A stretch of DNA of 64,000 bases. Origin: UBA10438 sp044238605. Its GTDB lineage: Bacteria > Bacteroidota > Ignavibacteria > Kapaibacteriales > Kapaibacteriaceae. Within the stretch, counting starts at the first letter, position 1. Every line of letters begins with the position of its first letter. Below are positions 33,654 through 42,381 of the stretch, one piece after another. Both the position numbers and the translations under genes were made by a program. Below the pieces are notes generated by a model. It was not told the origin of the DNA, made no database searches, and saw only the letters and a list, made by a program, of their open reading frames with translations. The DNA lies in the NCBI GenBank assembly GCA_044238605.1, contig JBIICY010000005.1, positions 62,001-126,000 of the forward strand, read 5' to 3'.

Positions 33654-34784
33654 TCAGTTATCAGTTGGTGCGGGCGCCTGCAGCTTCTTTTCGAGAGCCT
33701 TCTTCTTTGCGGCTTCTTTCTTTGCACGAAGCTTGTTGTAATCGATAGACTCACGCAGTGTAACGCCCTCACGAATGATGCCACGCTGGCGAAGAACACT
33801 ATCAGCAGTGATGTATCTCTTGATGTTTCGAAGTGATCCACGACTGTCGTGCGGAACTTGCGAGATGGGAATCAGCGCCTCTTCTACCGACATCGGGTCT
33901 GGGGGTAAGTCTATCACAACATCCTGGTTTGACTCAAGCTCAAGCCAGGGTCCGCCACGTCTTCTGGAATAATCAAACACATCCAGCACGATCACAGGCG
34001 TACCGCTAAACGGAATGGGCCTGCGCGTAACGGTATCATACTTTGCTTGACGCACCCATTTGAACAGCCACGCAGCGTCGTGCATGTACTGTCGAAAACA
34101 CGAATGGGATACAGGTCTTCCGGGCATGTCAAACTGGTGAAACGCGCTACCGGCATGCTGATGAATGTTAACGGTATACGGTAGCTCCCATTCTTCGTTC
34201 AACGAAGAAATTCTCAGCCGATGCTTCCAGTTAACACCATAGCGTCCAGGAAACGATGGCTTGCGTTCTTCGCCGCTGTTTGTTGCTGCAAAGCGGACCA
34301 AGACACCGTATTCGTAACACGCATAGGCCTGCCATTTCGGACTTACTACCACGATCTTCTTGATCGTATCAGCCCCTTTCCAGTACTGCGGGAACAGACT
34401 GTAAGCCAGCAGATCCAAGTAGTTTGTGTCTGGCATTACGAGCGTGTCACCAACACGCATGTAGTTCAGGTCTTTGCGGTTAAGAAGTGTGGCGAGTCGA
34501 TACATCTCGAAGGTTGAGTCGCTCTTTGCGCACACGGTCCGCAGACTGTCCAGTATGTGCTTGTCGGTAATCGGAAGGCGGTGATACCCAATTCGAGGAT
34601 ACCGCTTCATGATCGAGTCGATCTTGAGCTGTTTACGTCTGGCCGCTTCCTGCTGCCGGGCAATGCTGTCTTGAGAAATCGATCCATCCGTGCCCCCTCC
34701 CTGTTCGTTTGAACATGCAGAGATGACAAGGCATAGTGCACAAAGCACAAGAACAGATTGATGTAGAACAGCGCTCGGCGACAT
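33654..34784 (-). CDS. L,D-transpeptidase lipoprotein (YkuD domain)
   Basis: A 376-aa lipoprotein. Lipobox LVISAC places the lipid Cys near residue 24. A basic helical stretch and a LysM-like MRVGDTLVMPD (near 115) precede a YkuD catalytic domain. The domain contains NIHQHAGSAFHQF and RPVSHSCFRQYMHDA (about 228-240), matching H-x14-17-S-H-G-C-x-R with Ser for Gly before the nucleophile Cys. Such enzymes form 3-3 peptidoglycan cross-links or attach proteins to peptidoglycan. The C-terminus is lysine-rich (KKEAAKKKALEKKL). It is divergent from the glutaminyl cyclase gene. Activity is inferred from the motif. Confidence 0.82.
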   Translation of the reverse strand: MSPSAVLHQSVLVLCALCLVISACSNEQGGGTDGSISQDSIARQQEAARRKQLKIDSIMKRYPRIGYHRLPITDKHILDSLRTVCAKSDSTFEMYRLATLLNRKDLNYMRVGDTLVMPDTNYLDLLAYSLFPQYWKGADTIKKIVVVSPKWQAYACYEYGVLVRFAATNSGEERKPSFPGRYGVNWKHRLRISSLNEEWELPYTVNIHQHAGSAFHQFDMPGRPVSHSCFRQYMHDAAWLFKWVRQAKYDTVTRRPIPFSGTPVIVLDVFDYSRRRGGPWLELESNQDVVIDLPPDPMSVEEALIPISQVPHDSRGSLRNIKRYITADSVLRQRGIIREGVTLRESIDYNKLRAKKEAAKKKALEKKLQAPAPTDN

Positions 34785-34811
34785 ATCCCCTACAACATGA
34801 AAGTGAATCTC

Positions 34812-34837
34812 GGTAGTTTCGTCGATTCCAAACTACC
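34812..34837. promoter_or_regulatory. Inverted repeat in the divergent LDT/glutaminyl cyclase promoter region
   Basis: GGTAGTTT (34812-34819) and AAACTACC (34830-34837) are perfect 8-base inverted repeats, 10 bases apart, within a 62-base divergent gap. On the plus strand the left arm includes TAGTTTCG, one mismatch from the -7 consensus. It may be an operator for a dimeric regulator or two back-to-back promoters. Confidence 0.3.
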
Positions 34838-34846
34838 AGTTGATCT

Positions 34847-35659
34847 ATGGTCACGAACCTACATAGACTTGTCGTCACAAGCATTCTCTGTGCCATCCTT
34901 TTCTCTTGCACAGACAAGCAGACGCCCAAGGACGCACCAGTAGAAGAACCCGTTCCTCAAAAACCACCAGTGCAACAGATATCATACGCAATTGCCCAAC
35001 GGTATCCGCATGATAACGCAGCGTTTACGCAGGGATTAGAGATCTATCAAGGGGCTTTTCTAGAGAGTACTGGTCAGTATGGATCTTCGTCTCTGCGACG
35101 CGTAGCGATCTCGACTGGCAAGGTTGAGAAGAGCACGCTATTGAATCAACGATACTTTGGCGAAGGCATCACGCAGATGTCGGGTAGCATCTACATGCTG
35201 ACGTGGCTGAATCAGGAAGGTCTTGTGTTCGATGCCAAGACCCTTAAGCAGAAAGGAACGTTCTCGTATACGGGTGAGGGTTGGGGAATCACAAACGACG
35301 GCAGATATCTCTACATGAGCAATGGAACGAGCCTTGTAACGGTGCTTGACCCAACGTCGTGGACAGTTGTTCGAACCATAGCAGTTACACTCGATGGCAT
35401 GGCCGTATCGCAGCTGAATGAGCTGGAATGGATCAACGGAGAGATATGGGCCAACGTCTGGCAGTCCGACAAGGTTGTGAGAATATCGCCGAGCACAGGA
35501 AATGTAACGGGTGTGATGGATCTTATAGGGATTTTGCCACAGAATGAGCGGACGCCATCTACGGATGTGTTAAACGGGATTGCGTGGGATTCAACAGCGA
35601 AGCTGCTGTATGTAACTGGTAAGAATTGGCCGGCAATGTTTGCATTGACGATACAGTAA
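34847..35659 (+). CDS. Glutaminyl-peptide cyclotransferase lipoprotein
   Basis: A 270-aa lipoprotein of the plant-type glutamine cyclotransferase family (PF05096, five-bladed propeller), which turns N-terminal Gln into pyroglutamate. The lipobox LFSC (Cys near residue 21) anchors it to the envelope. Family landmarks are YPHDNAAFTQGLEIYQG, YFGEGITQM, MLTWLNQEGLVFDAKT, LNELEWINGEIWANVW and DVLNGIAWDS. Many exported proteins in this window have Gln at the predicted mature first position, so it probably caps them after signal-peptidase cleavage in the periplasm. It is divergent from the L,D-transpeptidase. Confidence 0.9.
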   Translation: MVTNLHRLVVTSILCAILFSCTDKQTPKDAPVEEPVPQKPPVQQISYAIAQRYPHDNAAFTQGLEIYQGAFLESTGQYGSSSLRRVAISTGKVEKSTLLNQRYFGEGITQMSGSIYMLTWLNQEGLVFDAKTLKQKGTFSYTGEGWGITNDGRYLYMSNGTSLVTVLDPTSWTVVRTIAVTLDGMAVSQLNELEWINGEIWANVWQSDKVVRISPSTGNVTGVMDLIGILPQNERTPSTDVLNGIAWDSTAKLLYVTGKNWPAMFALTIQ

Positions 35660-35758
35660 CGCCTCACTCCACGTCACGTTTCAAACAGTAGAACGCACAA
35701 CAGCCACAAGACGCTACACCATGCGTCGATTGGCTTCACTCTTGTATGGAGGTTGTGT

Positions 35759-38700
35759 ATGCTGTTCCGAATTACCGTTGTATTCCTTCTTGCCCAGATT
35801 CTTGCGCATGGGCAGGACGCATGGAAGGTGTTGTTTCCATCTGATGGGCAGGCCGATGTTTCTCCATCGGCAGTGATCACTGTTCGATGTCCGTATCCCA
35901 TAGATACATCGCAGTGGCGGGCGCAGGATTATCCATTCGTTGTACTCCGCGACTCAATTGCTCAGTTAACACCCCGCGAAACCTGGATTAGGCATCGGGT
36001 TGTGGGTAGGTATCAGGCAACCGACGAATACACGTTTTCGTGGATTCCCCGTAGGCTCTTACCAAGCACGCGGTATCGCTGTCTCTCCGGTGCCGGCGAG
36101 TTTACGTTTGTAACGGCGCACGACGTAGCAACGGTTCTCCGTTGCAACATTCCCAACGAAGCCATCAACTGTGGTCAGCAGTTGGAGGTGGAACTAACGA
36201 GCCCCCTACCAGAGGGATGTCTGGCCGACAGCGTCTTTGTCGTCGAGCAACTCACCAGTGCTGGAGTTTGGCGTCCGGCGCCTCATAACATTCTGTGTAC
36301 GGGTGCGGGTGTTCGCATTACTCCCGTAGGACGCTGGCAGCCAAATGCACAGCTACGCCTGCGTGTGAGATGTTCGTGGTATGCCGGGGACAAACAGCTG
36401 GATCGCACGTATGAAGCTATGGTGCGGGGGGCAGCCAAGGTTGTGTGCACGGTGCGTGAACGTCATGGCAGAGTGATAGACAAAGAACACCGTACTGGTC
36501 TGGAAACGAACAATCGGGTTGTAGTATCCGGCGATACCCTGCGCATTCGCGCCCCTCAGATTCTAAAGCCAGATCTTGTTTTCTCACATTGGGATTGTCC
36601 GCAGCTTCCTGAATTGCACGGCGACACAACACTGCAGTCTGAATGCGAGGTGTTGTGTGAGAACATGTATGGTGAGATTCGAATAGAGGCTGTCTATGAA
36701 CGACGCGATTCAATACGCGTGCGTGTCGAGGTAGATAGTGGCGGCAGTGTAGATGTTTACACGACGTTGGGTGAGTATCTCGGACATGTAACAGACACGA
36801 CCACAATCTCCTGGCATGTTGCGCATGGAAACCTTGTGTGCATTGCAAAGCCCGGTAAAGAAGCCCTCTTCTCCATGTGGCTGTATCAAGGATCTATCGT
36901 GGGGTCGTCTGCAATTGTAATCCCCGGCAGACAAGCCATCTCTGTGTATAACCTATCACTTAATCCGAGGTTTCAGGTCTTAAGACCTACGCTTCAGGAT
37001 AGGTATCGACTACGGGGAAGTATTACAGACGTAGACGCAGATCCGCTGTATAGTGCTGCAGATGCAGTGCGGTTTACAACACCCTACGAATATGAGTCAA
37101 CAGCACCGGGCACACGTCCGCTATGTGTTGCTGCCGACAGGTGCTGGGAGATCATAGGATACTGCGATCAATCCTCGGGAACCCCCGTATGGTTTGATCG
37201 GGGCCTGCGCGAATACTGTATCACAGCAGAAATGCTCGATCCGGAAAACCATGTGGTGTTCTTTGTTCGACGGATAGTCGTGGACCTTCGGATAGAAAGT
37301 GTCCTGCTTGGTTCAGAAGACCCGTTAGACATTCTTCGTGATAAGCATCCGCATCCGGAAACGCAGATCGAAGTTCAGCGCGAGGAGGTTGTTGCTGGAC
37401 AACGCGAATGGGTTTCACTCACATCCACAGAATGTCGAGATCAAGGAACACATAGAACGCGATATCAGCTAAAGTGCGGCGACAACGTCCGCCTTGTAGT
37501 TCACCCTGCTCAACATCGAGGTCAACAGTGGCGCTGGTGGAGTGCCCTGCCCAAGTATGTTGTTCCGGCAGGGGGCGGAACGGGAGTACATCCTGCTACA
37601 TACAGGCTGGTTGTCGACACAGACATAGCACCCTTTGATGCTACCGACTGCAATGGAACATCTCTTGATCACCGAGAGATCAGAATGCAGGCAGCATTCC
37701 GTCAGCTCATGATCATCGAATCAATTGGCCTACGGGTGCGCGTCAACGCTCAAGGCGATCGCCAGTTGGCACGATTCGAGGAACGGTGGTTCGATCCGCT
37801 TGTATACTACGACCGCGACGCCGACGAGCCAACTGATGGACGTCAGCTCGAATACATACCACGCAGAGGTACACCTATCCGCATTCGGTTCTCACTTCCA
37901 TTGGACCCATTGTCTGTGCTTGGTGGTAGCGTGAGCGCAGAGAGTTTCGACAACATCCTTCTTACCAACCCGAATGAACAAGATCTCGACTTTAGCGTAC
38001 AGGCAGACACTACAGGCAACACAAACATCCTCTCATCAACAGGACAGTTTCTCGATGTTGTGGAGCTCTTTGTCTGCGATCCAACCACGAAGCCACGGAA
38101 GCAGGCCCTGCACACAGGCTCTGTTGATCTTACATGTGGTACAGGTGTCCGCTCGTATTCAGGTCAGATGCTTCGCGCATCCCAAACATTTGCGTTGCGG
38201 CGCATGGAGATGCCGGGTTATGGCATCAAGCTCAACACTGTAGAGTACTTCGACGATGGGGATTGGGATCTGTGGCCATTTGTAAATCGAGGAGAGTTGT
38301 ACCATGCCGTCTATGGTGGAAATTTAACCGTGCGAAAAGCGCTTCTTACCGATCACGGCTTTACGCGAATGCCCTCATGTGACGAACAGCAAGGCACAAT
38401 TGGAGAGTGCACAACTGTGCACGGAGATGAGGATGGACCGCTTGCCTTTGGCGAGCGCTCCCTCTGGCTTCAGACATCATGGATGGATCAGGCAGATCTT
38501 GCTTGGGTGAGAATGTCAACATGGGATGAAGACTGTAAAGACGACAACGATTGCCTAGTCAACAGGCTGGATGGAGTGATCGACAGTCTTCGAAGCCGGG
38601 TTGCAAAATTCAATGTGCCGGTGGACATGGCTGCTCTAAACTGGAAAATGCTGCTGCCGGACATTATCAAGACAGGAGTAGATCTGATAGGCGCTATGGC

Positions 38701-38869
38701 AAAGCCGGATGATCAAGATGACTTTATCGCAGAGTGTACGATACTGGAAGACAGTCAGACGCTGTGGGGTATGCGCACCCAGCAAGCCCCCTACATACGG
38801 AGATACCATGAAAATGCAGACTATGAATTCAAGGGTCAGTGGTATACCTCTAGAGCGGTTGTGCGGTAG
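35759..38869 (+). CDS. Large exported Ig-like-domain protein without T9SS domain
   Basis: A 1036-aa exported protein. The short signal peptide ends AHG|Q (about residue 19/20). The first mature domain (FPSDGQADVSPSAVITVRCPYPID as separate segments) resembles SbsA-type Ig-like (Big_5) domains that often sit at the start of surface proteins. The rest has many Cys-containing strands (RCNIPNEAINC, SECEVLCENM, KCGDNVRL) and a second Ig-like segment near 690-770 (GTPIRIRFSLPLDP). No T9SS sorting domain is found; it ends EFKGQWYTSRAVVR. ATG 35759 is preceded by GGAGG six bases away; an in-frame TTG two codons upstream is unlikely. Function is not recognised. The small T9SS protein directly downstream may be a partner. 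Confidence 0.7.
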   Translation: MLFRITVVFLLAQILAHGQDAWKVLFPSDGQADVSPSAVITVRCPYPIDTSQWRAQDYPFVVLRDSIAQLTPRETWIRHRVVGRYQATDEYTFSWIPRRLLPSTRYRCLSGAGEFTFVTAHDVATVLRCNIPNEAINCGQQLEVELTSPLPEGCLADSVFVVEQLTSAGVWRPAPHNILCTGAGVRITPVGRWQPNAQLRLRVRCSWYAGDKQLDRTYEAMVRGAAKVVCTVRERHGRVIDKEHRTGLETNNRVVVSGDTLRIRAPQILKPDLVFSHWDCPQLPELHGDTTLQSECEVLCENMYGEIRIEAVYERRDSIRVRVEVDSGGSVDVYTTLGEYLGHVTDTTTISWHVAHGNLVCIAKPGKEALFSMWLYQGSIVGSSAIVIPGRQAISVYNLSLNPRFQVLRPTLQDRYRLRGSITDVDADPLYSAADAVRFTTPYEYESTAPGTRPLCVAADRCWEIIGYCDQSSGTPVWFDRGLREYCITAEMLDPENHVVFFVRRIVVDLRIESVLLGSEDPLDILRDKHPHPETQIEVQREEVVAGQREWVSLTSTECRDQGTHRTRYQLKCGDNVRLVVHPAQHRGQQWRWWSALPKYVVPAGGGTGVHPATYRLVVDTDIAPFDATDCNGTSLDHREIRMQAAFRQLMIIESIGLRVRVNAQGDRQLARFEERWFDPLVYYDRDADEPTDGRQLEYIPRRGTPIRIRFSLPLDPLSVLGGSVSAESFDNILLTNPNEQDLDFSVQADTTGNTNILSSTGQFLDVVELFVCDPTTKPRKQALHTGSVDLTCGTGVRSYSGQMLRASQTFALRRMEMPGYGIKLNTVEYFDDGDWDLWPFVNRGELYHAVYGGNLTVRKALLTDHGFTRMPSCDEQQGTIGECTTVHGDEDGPLAFGERSLWLQTSWMDQADLAWVRMSTWDEDCKDDNDCLVNRLDGVIDSLRSRVAKFNVPVDMAALNWKMLLPDIIKTGVDLIGAMAKPDDQDDFIAECTILEDSQTLWGMRTQQAPYIRRYHENADYEFKGQWYTSRAVVR

Positions 38870-38917
38870 GCACAACGATTATTCCTAACCATCATTTCAA
38901 TCCATGGAGCACAGTTT

Positions 38918-39544
38918 ATGATAGTAGCATTATGTGTGATTTCACTGATCACAACAACACTTCACGCGGGCGTGTGGCCCTCGGGCGGGACATTTGCAAC
39001 ACCTTTGCGACAGGCAGCCAAACTGAATATCACATGGGACCAGAGCCTGCATGCGAAACATGTTCATGTTGAGTTATGGGACGGTGAACAGCGTCTGTTT
39101 ATCCCCATTGCTAAAGATGTGGCTGCTTCTGACGAACAACTGGAATGGACAATTCCAACTACCCTCCGTCCAGGGAAACTGTACCGTTTTGTTGTGCGCG
39201 ATGCCGACATCCCCATGCGTGCAGAGTTTTCTTCTGGATTTCATGCTATCGGCAGTGCGGCCAACTTCGCAACGACCGTTGAAGACGAAACATCGAAGAC
39301 AGATTCACTATACGTTTCTCCATTCCCAGCGGCGGATCGTGCGCGTGTAGCATGGACACATCATGATGCGGCATCGATCGACATCATTGATCTTCAGGGG
39401 GCTGTTGTACTCCACATCGAACCAGCACAAGCAACACGGTCGTGTGTTGTTCAAACATCCGCCCTACTTACCGGAACGTACACTGTAGCGCTTACACTCG
39501 TAAACGGCAGTATCTGCCGAAGCTGGCTCGTTGTGTCACATTAA
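38918..39544 (+). CDS. Small T9SS surface protein with KNH-like domain
   Basis: A 208-aa exported protein. A signal peptide (residues 1-17, LHA|G) leads into a KNH/Kre9-like beta-sandwich domain (about 18-105; WPSGGTFATPLRQAAKLNITW, in two pieces, then a W-T-I-P-T-T-L motif). A T9SS type A sorting domain follows (about 130-208; VSPFPAADRARV, then LLTGTYTVALTLVNG). It lies 48 bases downstream of a large exported protein that lacks a sorting domain. Its stop overlaps the convergent nuclease gene by nine bases. Function unknown; a surface-anchored accessory protein is likely. Confidence 0.7.
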   Translation: MIVALCVISLITTTLHAGVWPSGGTFATPLRQAAKLNITWDQSLHAKHVHVELWDGEQRLFIPIAKDVAASDEQLEWTIPTTLRPGKLYRFVVRDADIPMRAEFSSGFHAIGSAANFATTVEDETSKTDSLYVSPFPAADRARVAWTHHDAASIDIIDLQGAVVLHIEPAQATRSCVVQTSALLTGTYTVALTLVNGSICRSWLVVSH

Positions 39545-40918
39545 GGGTTTTTCGTGGCCAACGGTGTAGACGGCACCTGCGCGCGGGATGATTACCCTGG
39601 CAGCTGGCAGCAGTTCGTGGATCTCCAACGCAAGGCGCTCGCAGGCTAACGTATCTCCATGTGTAATCACAACGGTTGACGGCGTTGTGTCAACGGCCAA
39701 TGCCACCAAATCCTCTCTTGATGCATGTCCACTAAATCGAAACCGTTCGATCTGACAGGACCTAGAAACAGACTTGGTCCCGAAGTCGAACGGTTTCTTG
39801 TGTTCAGACATCATCAACGCATGCCCAGGTGAAGTTTCGTCCTGATATCCAACAAAGGCGATGCCGTAGGTAGGAAGCCCCATCCACTTCAGGGCCAGCT
39901 GGTGAGACATCGTGCCAACATTCATCATTCCAGAAGGGGCAAGCACAATAGACGGGTGTTTGAAGTATCCACCTGTGTCCAGCTCTCCCCTGCGAAGACG
40001 TTCCTGGGGAATGTCTGAAACCTCAAACCCCGGACGCCGCATGGGGTCGCTGTAGCAGTACTGATCGTAGACCTTACTGATACGAACCCCCATGCCCCCT
40101 GTATAGATGGGCATGTGCGGAATACTTCCCCGCCTCATGAGTCCATAGAGCATGGGTATCATCTCCTGGAGTTTGCCCATGGCAAATGTAGGAATGAGTA
40201 CCGAGCCGTTGTTCTGGGAAATGCTGTTGATAAAGGCCGCTAGCCGCTTAGCCTCCTCGGGGAACGTTGGGGTATGGTCTGATGCCGCGTTTGTGCATTC
40301 GGTAATCAACACATCTACGTGATGACGGGGCAGGCGCGCCTTTGGCAGGACAACCTGATCGTCGAACTTGACGTCTGCAGTATGGAGAATGCGCAACCCG
40401 TTGCACTCTAGAGAAACGCTGGAAGACCCAAGAATATGGCCCGACCAGTGGTACGTCATGGTAACGTTCGATCTACCGGAATACCCACGAATGGTAAGGG
40501 GCTCTTCATACGGCAGCGCCTCGAATGCAAATCGCAGCTGCTCAACAACCTCTTTGTCGAAGAATTCAAGCCATTGTGCCGGGAACAACCTCCCAACTTC
40601 CGTGCGCAGGAGCTTTGCACCGTTGTGCATCACGATATGACTCAAATCTCGCGTTGCTGGCGTCATGATTGGGCGCAGATACGGAAGACGGCGCATTACA
40701 TACGGAAGGGCCCCGATATGGTCTGTATGCGCATGAGTTATCGCCAGGATGTCTGCCGGGTAGTTTTCTAGTAAGTCTATGTTTGGAAAAGCACTTACGG
40801 TACGGTCTCGTGGATGCAGACCGGCATCGATTAGTACTCCCGTACCATCGAGTTCCACATAGCAGCAATTAGCACCGATTTCTTCGGCGCCGCCAAGCAT
40901 GATGAGATTCGCCTGCAC
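39536..40918 (-). CDS. MBL-fold/beta-CASP-type ribonuclease-like protein
   Basis: A 460-aa cytoplasmic protein resembling CPSF/YSH1-type metallo-beta-lactamase nucleases. The MBL signature HAHTDH lies at about residues 62-67. Later metal ligands sit in SGHILGSS (about 160) and HTADVKFDD. A beta-CASP-like region follows (motif A-like ITECTN, then SVLIPTFAMGKLQE and VLAPSGMMNVG), ending with RFSGHASREDLVAL and ITHGDTLACERLALEI. Such enzymes cut or trim RNA. The start is uncertain: GTG 40918 keeps the first beta strand and leaves room for the promoter of the divergent mutase gene. ATG 40900 and the longer frame from 40972 are alternatives. Confidence 0.82.
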   Translation of the reverse strand: MQANLIMLGGAEEIGANCCYVELDGTGVLIDAGLHPRDRTVSAFPNIDLLENYPADILAITHAHTDHIGALPYVMRRLPYLRPIMTPATRDLSHIVMHNGAKLLRTEVGRLFPAQWLEFFDKEVVEQLRFAFEALPYEEPLTIRGYSGRSNVTMTYHWSGHILGSSSVSLECNGLRILHTADVKFDDQVVLPKARLPRHHVDVLITECTNAASDHTPTFPEEAKRLAAFINSISQNNGSVLIPTFAMGKLQEMIPMLYGLMRRGSIPHMPIYTGGMGVRISKVYDQYCYSDPMRRPGFEVSDIPQERLRRGELDTGGYFKHPSIVLAPSGMMNVGTMSHQLALKWMGLPTYGIAFVGYQDETSPGHALMMSEHKKPFDFGTKSVSRSCQIERFRFSGHASREDLVALAVDTTPSTVVITHGDTLACERLALEIHELLPAARVIIPRAGAVYTVGHEKPLM

Positions 40919-40947
40919 ACACAAACCTAACACGCGCCGAACCTCCG

Positions 40948-40955
40948 TAGTTTTG
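40948..40955 (+). promoter_or_regulatory. Candidate -7 box for the mutase/lipoprotein operon
   Basis: TAGTTTTG exactly matches TAnnTTTG and ends 25 bases before the ATG at 40981. The same 11-mer CCGTAGTTTTG recurs upstream of gatB at an almost equal distance from its ATG. Confidence 0.45.
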
Positions 40956-40980
40956 CCCGGTTGTCCACACAACAGGCTTT

Positions 40981-42381
40981 ATGATGCAATCACCAGCACC
41001 TTACACACCCTCCACAAAGGTTCGCGTTGTTACTGCGGCGTCGTTGTTTGACGGACACGATGCAGCTATCAACGTTATGCGCCGAATCATTCAGGCTACC
41101 GGCTGCGAGGTTGTCCATCTCGGACATAACAGATCCGTACGCGAAGTAGTAGAATGTGCAATTCAGGAAGATGCGCAGGCCATTGCCATGACGTCATACC
41201 AGGGCGGACATGTAGAGTATCTGACATACATGCGCCAGCTCTTGGACGAACGGGGTGCTCAGCACATCCGCATCTTCGCCGGTGGCGGTGGAACGATACT
41301 TCCGTCGGAGATAGACACACTCCACACAAACGGCATTACAAGGGTGTACTCTCCAGATGACGGCCGTGCCATGGGGCTTCAGGGTATGATCAACGATCTT
41401 GTCCAGAAGAGCGACTTTATCCCGCCCGTTCCCGAACCGGCAACTCTGTCAAGCCGCGTACTAGCAAAAGACCCAATGGCTATCGCTCAGGCAATATCCT
41501 GTGCGGAACGGGGCGAGCACAACCTGATTGCCTTTGCCAATGATGCCAAGCGCAGTCCAGTGCTCGGAATAACAGGCACCGGTGGTGCAGGTAAATCCTC
41601 TCTTACAGACGAGCTTGTCCGCAGATTTCTGCTGGATCATCCTGATAAGACCATTGCAGTTGTGAGCGTCGATCCGTCGAAACGTAAAACAGGCGGAGCG
41701 CTCCTGGGCGACCGTATTCGAATGAATGCCGTAAGCGATGCCCGTGTTTACATGCGCTCGTTTGCTACGCGTGAATCAAACGTGGCGCTTAATCCTCACG
41801 TGCGGGATGCAATCAAGATTCTGTCCTACGCACAGTATGATTTGATCGTTGTTGAAACCGCAGGTATTGGTCAAAGCGACTCGCAGATCACGGATCTTGC
41901 AGATGTAGCCATGTATGTAATGACGCCTGAATTCGGCGCTGCAACACAGCTTGAGAAGATCGACATGATCGACTATGCGGACATCATTGCACTTAACAAG
42001 TTTGATAAACGGGGCGCATTAGATGCGCTTCGGGATGTTCGTAAGCAGTATCAGCGAAGCCGACAGCTCTTCTCACATCCGCTTGATGAAATGCCCGTCT
42101 ACGGAACGATCGCCTCACAGTTCAATGATCCGGGCGCAAACACACTGTATCGCGCTGTGAACGATCTACTTGTGCAGAAATGTTCGCTCTCGTGGACGTC
42201 GTCCTACATGGTAACAGACGAAATGAGCGAGAAGATCTACATCATCCCACCCGATCGTACGCGGTACCTTGCTGAGATCGTTGAAAGTAACCGTCGATAC
42301 GACGGATTTGTCGAAGAACAATCACAATTGGCGCGTTCGTTATGGCAAGTTCGCAGTGTTATCGAGCAGCTTCAGAAATGA
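40981..42381 (+). CDS. icmF: IcmF-type N-terminal half: B12-binding and GTPase chaperone domains
   Basis: A 466-aa protein corresponding to the first half of IcmF, the fused isobutyryl-CoA mutase. Residues about 12-140 form the cobalamin-binding domain (ASLFDGHDAAINVMRRI with His26, then SYQGGH and AGGGGTILPSEI). Residues about 185-440 are a MeaI/MeaB-type G domain: Walker A GTGGAGKSS (near 199-207), VVSVDPSKRKTGGALLGDRIRM in two pieces, VETAGIGQSD and NKFDKRGALDA. The catalytic mutase domain is not in this protein but in a separate gene 1.35 kb downstream. In between lies a lipoprotein gene whose ATG overlaps this gene's TGA (ATGA, 42378-42381). The product should bind adenosylcobalamin and use GTP to load or protect the mutase subunit. 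Confidence 0.87.
   Translation: MMQSPAPYTPSTKVRVVTAASLFDGHDAAINVMRRIIQATGCEVVHLGHNRSVREVVECAIQEDAQAIAMTSYQGGHVEYLTYMRQLLDERGAQHIRIFAGGGGTILPSEIDTLHTNGITRVYSPDDGRAMGLQGMINDLVQKSDFIPPVPEPATLSSRVLAKDPMAIAQAISCAERGEHNLIAFANDAKRSPVLGITGTGGAGKSSLTDELVRRFLLDHPDKTIAVVSVDPSKRKTGGALLGDRIRMNAVSDARVYMRSFATRESNVALNPHVRDAIKILSYAQYDLIVVETAGIGQSDSQITDLADVAMYVMTPEFGAATQLEKIDMIDYADIIALNKFDKRGALDALRDVRKQYQRSRQLFSHPLDEMPVYGTIASQFNDPGANTLYRAVNDLLVQKCSLSWTSSYMVTDEMSEKIYIIPPDRTRYLAEIVESNRRYDGFVEEQSQLARSLWQVRSVIEQLQK

Noticed and set aside
40963..40976. TTGTCCACA as a DnaA box upstream of the mutase gene
   Set aside because: One mismatch, single copy; expected by chance at this frequency.
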